DNA from: JBNNGK01 sp050268245
GTDB taxonomy: Bacteria > Pseudomonadota > Gammaproteobacteria > Enterobacterales > Enterobacteriaceae
Direction of reading: 5' to 3'
Length of the DNA stretch: 64,000 nucleotides
Assembly (NCBI RefSeq): GCF_050268245.1
Contig: NZ_JBNNGK010000019.1
Location: forward strand, 1-64,000
The translations under genes and the position numbers were made by a program. Positions 63,045 to 64,000 of the stretch are shown piece by piece; the first letter of the stretch is position 1, and every line of letters begins with the position of its first letter. The notes beneath the pieces are model-generated. The model ran no database searches and had not been told where the DNA came from. It saw nothing but the letters and a program-made list of their open reading frames with translations.

Positions 63045-63954
63045 GTTTTCTAAACTAGTAGGGGATTATGGTGAGGACATAGTCTCGCATTTTCTTAATA
63101 TATTTGGGTGGGAGAACCATGCGGTAAATAAATATGTTGACTGCCACACTCGTAAACATGAAAAAAACACACATGGTATCGATGCATTATTTGTCTATAA
63201 TTCACCGTTAGAATCAAAGACTATAGAGAATGTGATAGTATCATCAAAGTATTCTTCAAATCCTTATTCTAAAGTGGCTTCCATCTTTAAAAGTCATTTT
63301 GAAGATATTGCTACAGCTATAGAGTGTTATGCAAAATCCTCGCTAAAAAAAGAAATCAATCAGCAGATGATTTCTGCTGGTCGATATAATGGTTGTAAAA
63401 AAGTTGATACGGGTGTTCTTTTTTACATTAATAATGACAGTAACCCGGATAAACAAGATATTATTAGTTCTATTAAGAGTTCACAAATTAGCAGTGATCT
63501 TAAATATAGAACTATACATGTTGTGGATAATAAAAGAGCATCTTTTTTATATGAGAGTATTACTTATATAAAGAATAAATACGGGGATGATAAAGTTAAT
63601 TTTTTCTATCCTCCAACATCTCTAAATCTTACCATTACTGGTAAACGGTATTTTGGGAAAATCTTCCCAGTTGAGTATATTTCTTCCCCAATAATTCCTT
63701 TTATCATTGAAAGAGGTAATCAAGAACAACCTATTATTTGTTTGGTTTCATCTGAACCATTTTCCGCTGATGGTATTGAGCATTTACTATCATGTACAAG
63801 GGATTTAGTAGCTGATATATCTAAAAATCTTTTATTCGTATTTAGTCATTATAACAAGCTGAATGCTAAAGAAGATTTGGACAGATTGCGTTTGTCTCTT
63901 GATAGAGAGATAAATATTGAAATTGATTCTTACAATACCGATTTTAGAGGGTAA
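63037..63954 (+). CDS. Unknown island protein, possible PD-(D/E)XK nuclease
   Basis: A 305-aa protein, clearly AT-rich unlike the backbone. I do not recognise it with certainty. Residues 1-75 suggest a restriction-endonuclease-like core: Glu13 in YGE, Asp49 in HGIDALF, and Lys71 in VIVSSKY, though the usual Glu/Gln before the Lys is Ser. The rest has no membrane segment or signal peptide. ATG 63037 has AAGGA 8 bases upstream and overlaps the integrase by 8 bp, so translation is probably coupled. From memory it is of the type of the GapS4a half of the two-gene GAPS4 defence system; that is a hypothesis. Confidence 0.6.
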   Translation: MGEFSKLVGDYGEDIVSHFLNIFGWENHAVNKYVDCHTRKHEKNTHGIDALFVYNSPLESKTIENVIVSSKYSSNPYSKVASIFKSHFEDIATAIECYAKSSLKKEINQQMISAGRYNGCKKVDTGVLFYINNDSNPDKQDIISSIKSSQISSDLKYRTIHVVDNKRASFLYESITYIKNKYGDDKVNFFYPPTSLNLTITGKRYFGKIFPVEYISSPIIPFIIERGNQEQPIICLVSSEPFSADGIEHLLSCTRDLVADISKNLLFVFSHYNKLNAKEDLDRLRLSLDREINIEIDSYNTDFRG

Positions 63955-63958
63955 GATA

Positions 63959-64000
63959 ATGGATTCTATGATTTTGCCAAGTGGCGATAATTTAAAAACT
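63959..64000 (+). CDS. Start of a second island gene, cut by the window edge
   Basis: ATG 63959 opens a frame MDSMILPSGDNLKT that runs to the end of the window, 4 bp after the previous stop, with GAGGG about 9 bases upstream. The close spacing suggests a two-gene unit. Too little is visible for any functional call. Confidence 0.5.
   Translation, partial: MDSMILPSGDNLKT

Noticed and set aside
1..64000. CRISPR array
   Set aside because: I found no series of regularly spaced direct repeats; the repeats seen are single tandem or dispersed elements.

Overview
The window is a chromosomal segment of a gamma-proteobacterium of the order Enterobacterales. Its backbone follows the Escherichia coli order aspU - yafC - yafD - mltD - gloB - yafS - rnhA - dnaQ - aspV - (accessory block) - yafV - fadE - gmhA - yafJ - yafK - dinB - pepD - gpt - frsA - crl - proB - proA - thrW. 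The moderately high GC, a complete nqrABCDEF-apbE-nqrM operon and a mtnBCD/mtnAK methionine-salvage locus point to the Yersiniaceae, most likely Serratia or a close relative. This placement is inference from gene content; no 16S gene is present, although the left-edge tRNA-Asp probably ends an rRNA operon.

Layout: (1) 1-7.5 kb, conserved backbone between two identical tRNA-Asp genes, with a decayed MFS transporter beside the LysR regulator yafC. (2) 7.5-13 kb, AT-rich accessory region: a LuxR-type regulator split at a nine-T run, then a basic amino acid decarboxylase and its antiporter, which look like an acid-resistance or polyamine module. (3) 13-33 kb, a purine-ring catabolism (hpx) cluster: allantoin permease, allantoin racemase, allantoinase, the hpxWXYZ oxalurate/oxamate operon, an RpiR regulator, and a long operon under a clear sigma-54 promoter with an amino-acid-type ABC transporter, hpxJ, hpxK, hpxQ, hpxT and a uric acid/xanthine permease. 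Urate oxidation itself (hpxO) is not in the window. The cluster is interrupted at 16.7-20.6 kb by a collapsed aerobactin locus: iutA and a siderophore-interacting reductase are intact, while shiF and iucABCD survive only as short fragments around a Fur-type promoter. (4) 33-39.6 kb, methionine salvage (yafV, ybdL, mtnBCD, mtnA, mtnK) with MetJ boxes. (5) 39.8-61.4 kb, fadE, gmhA, yafJ, yafK, the Na+-NQR operon with its flavin transferase and maturation factor, a GDPD-like protein lacking metal ligands, dinB with a perfect LexA box, pepD, gpt, frsA, crl and proBA. (6) 61.6 kb to the end, tRNA-Thr (thrW) used as an integration site: a P4-type integrase, and overlapping it an AT-rich gene with a possible PD-(D/E)XK nuclease core, followed by a second gene cut by the window edge.

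The main points of interest are the aerobactin operon reduced to a receptor/reductase scavenging unit, the split LuxR regulator, two copies of a short repeat each flanked by a different exact 20-bp direct repeat made from the local terminator sequence, a repeat that extends the allantoin permease, and the island that starts at thrW and is a candidate for a two-gene defence system.
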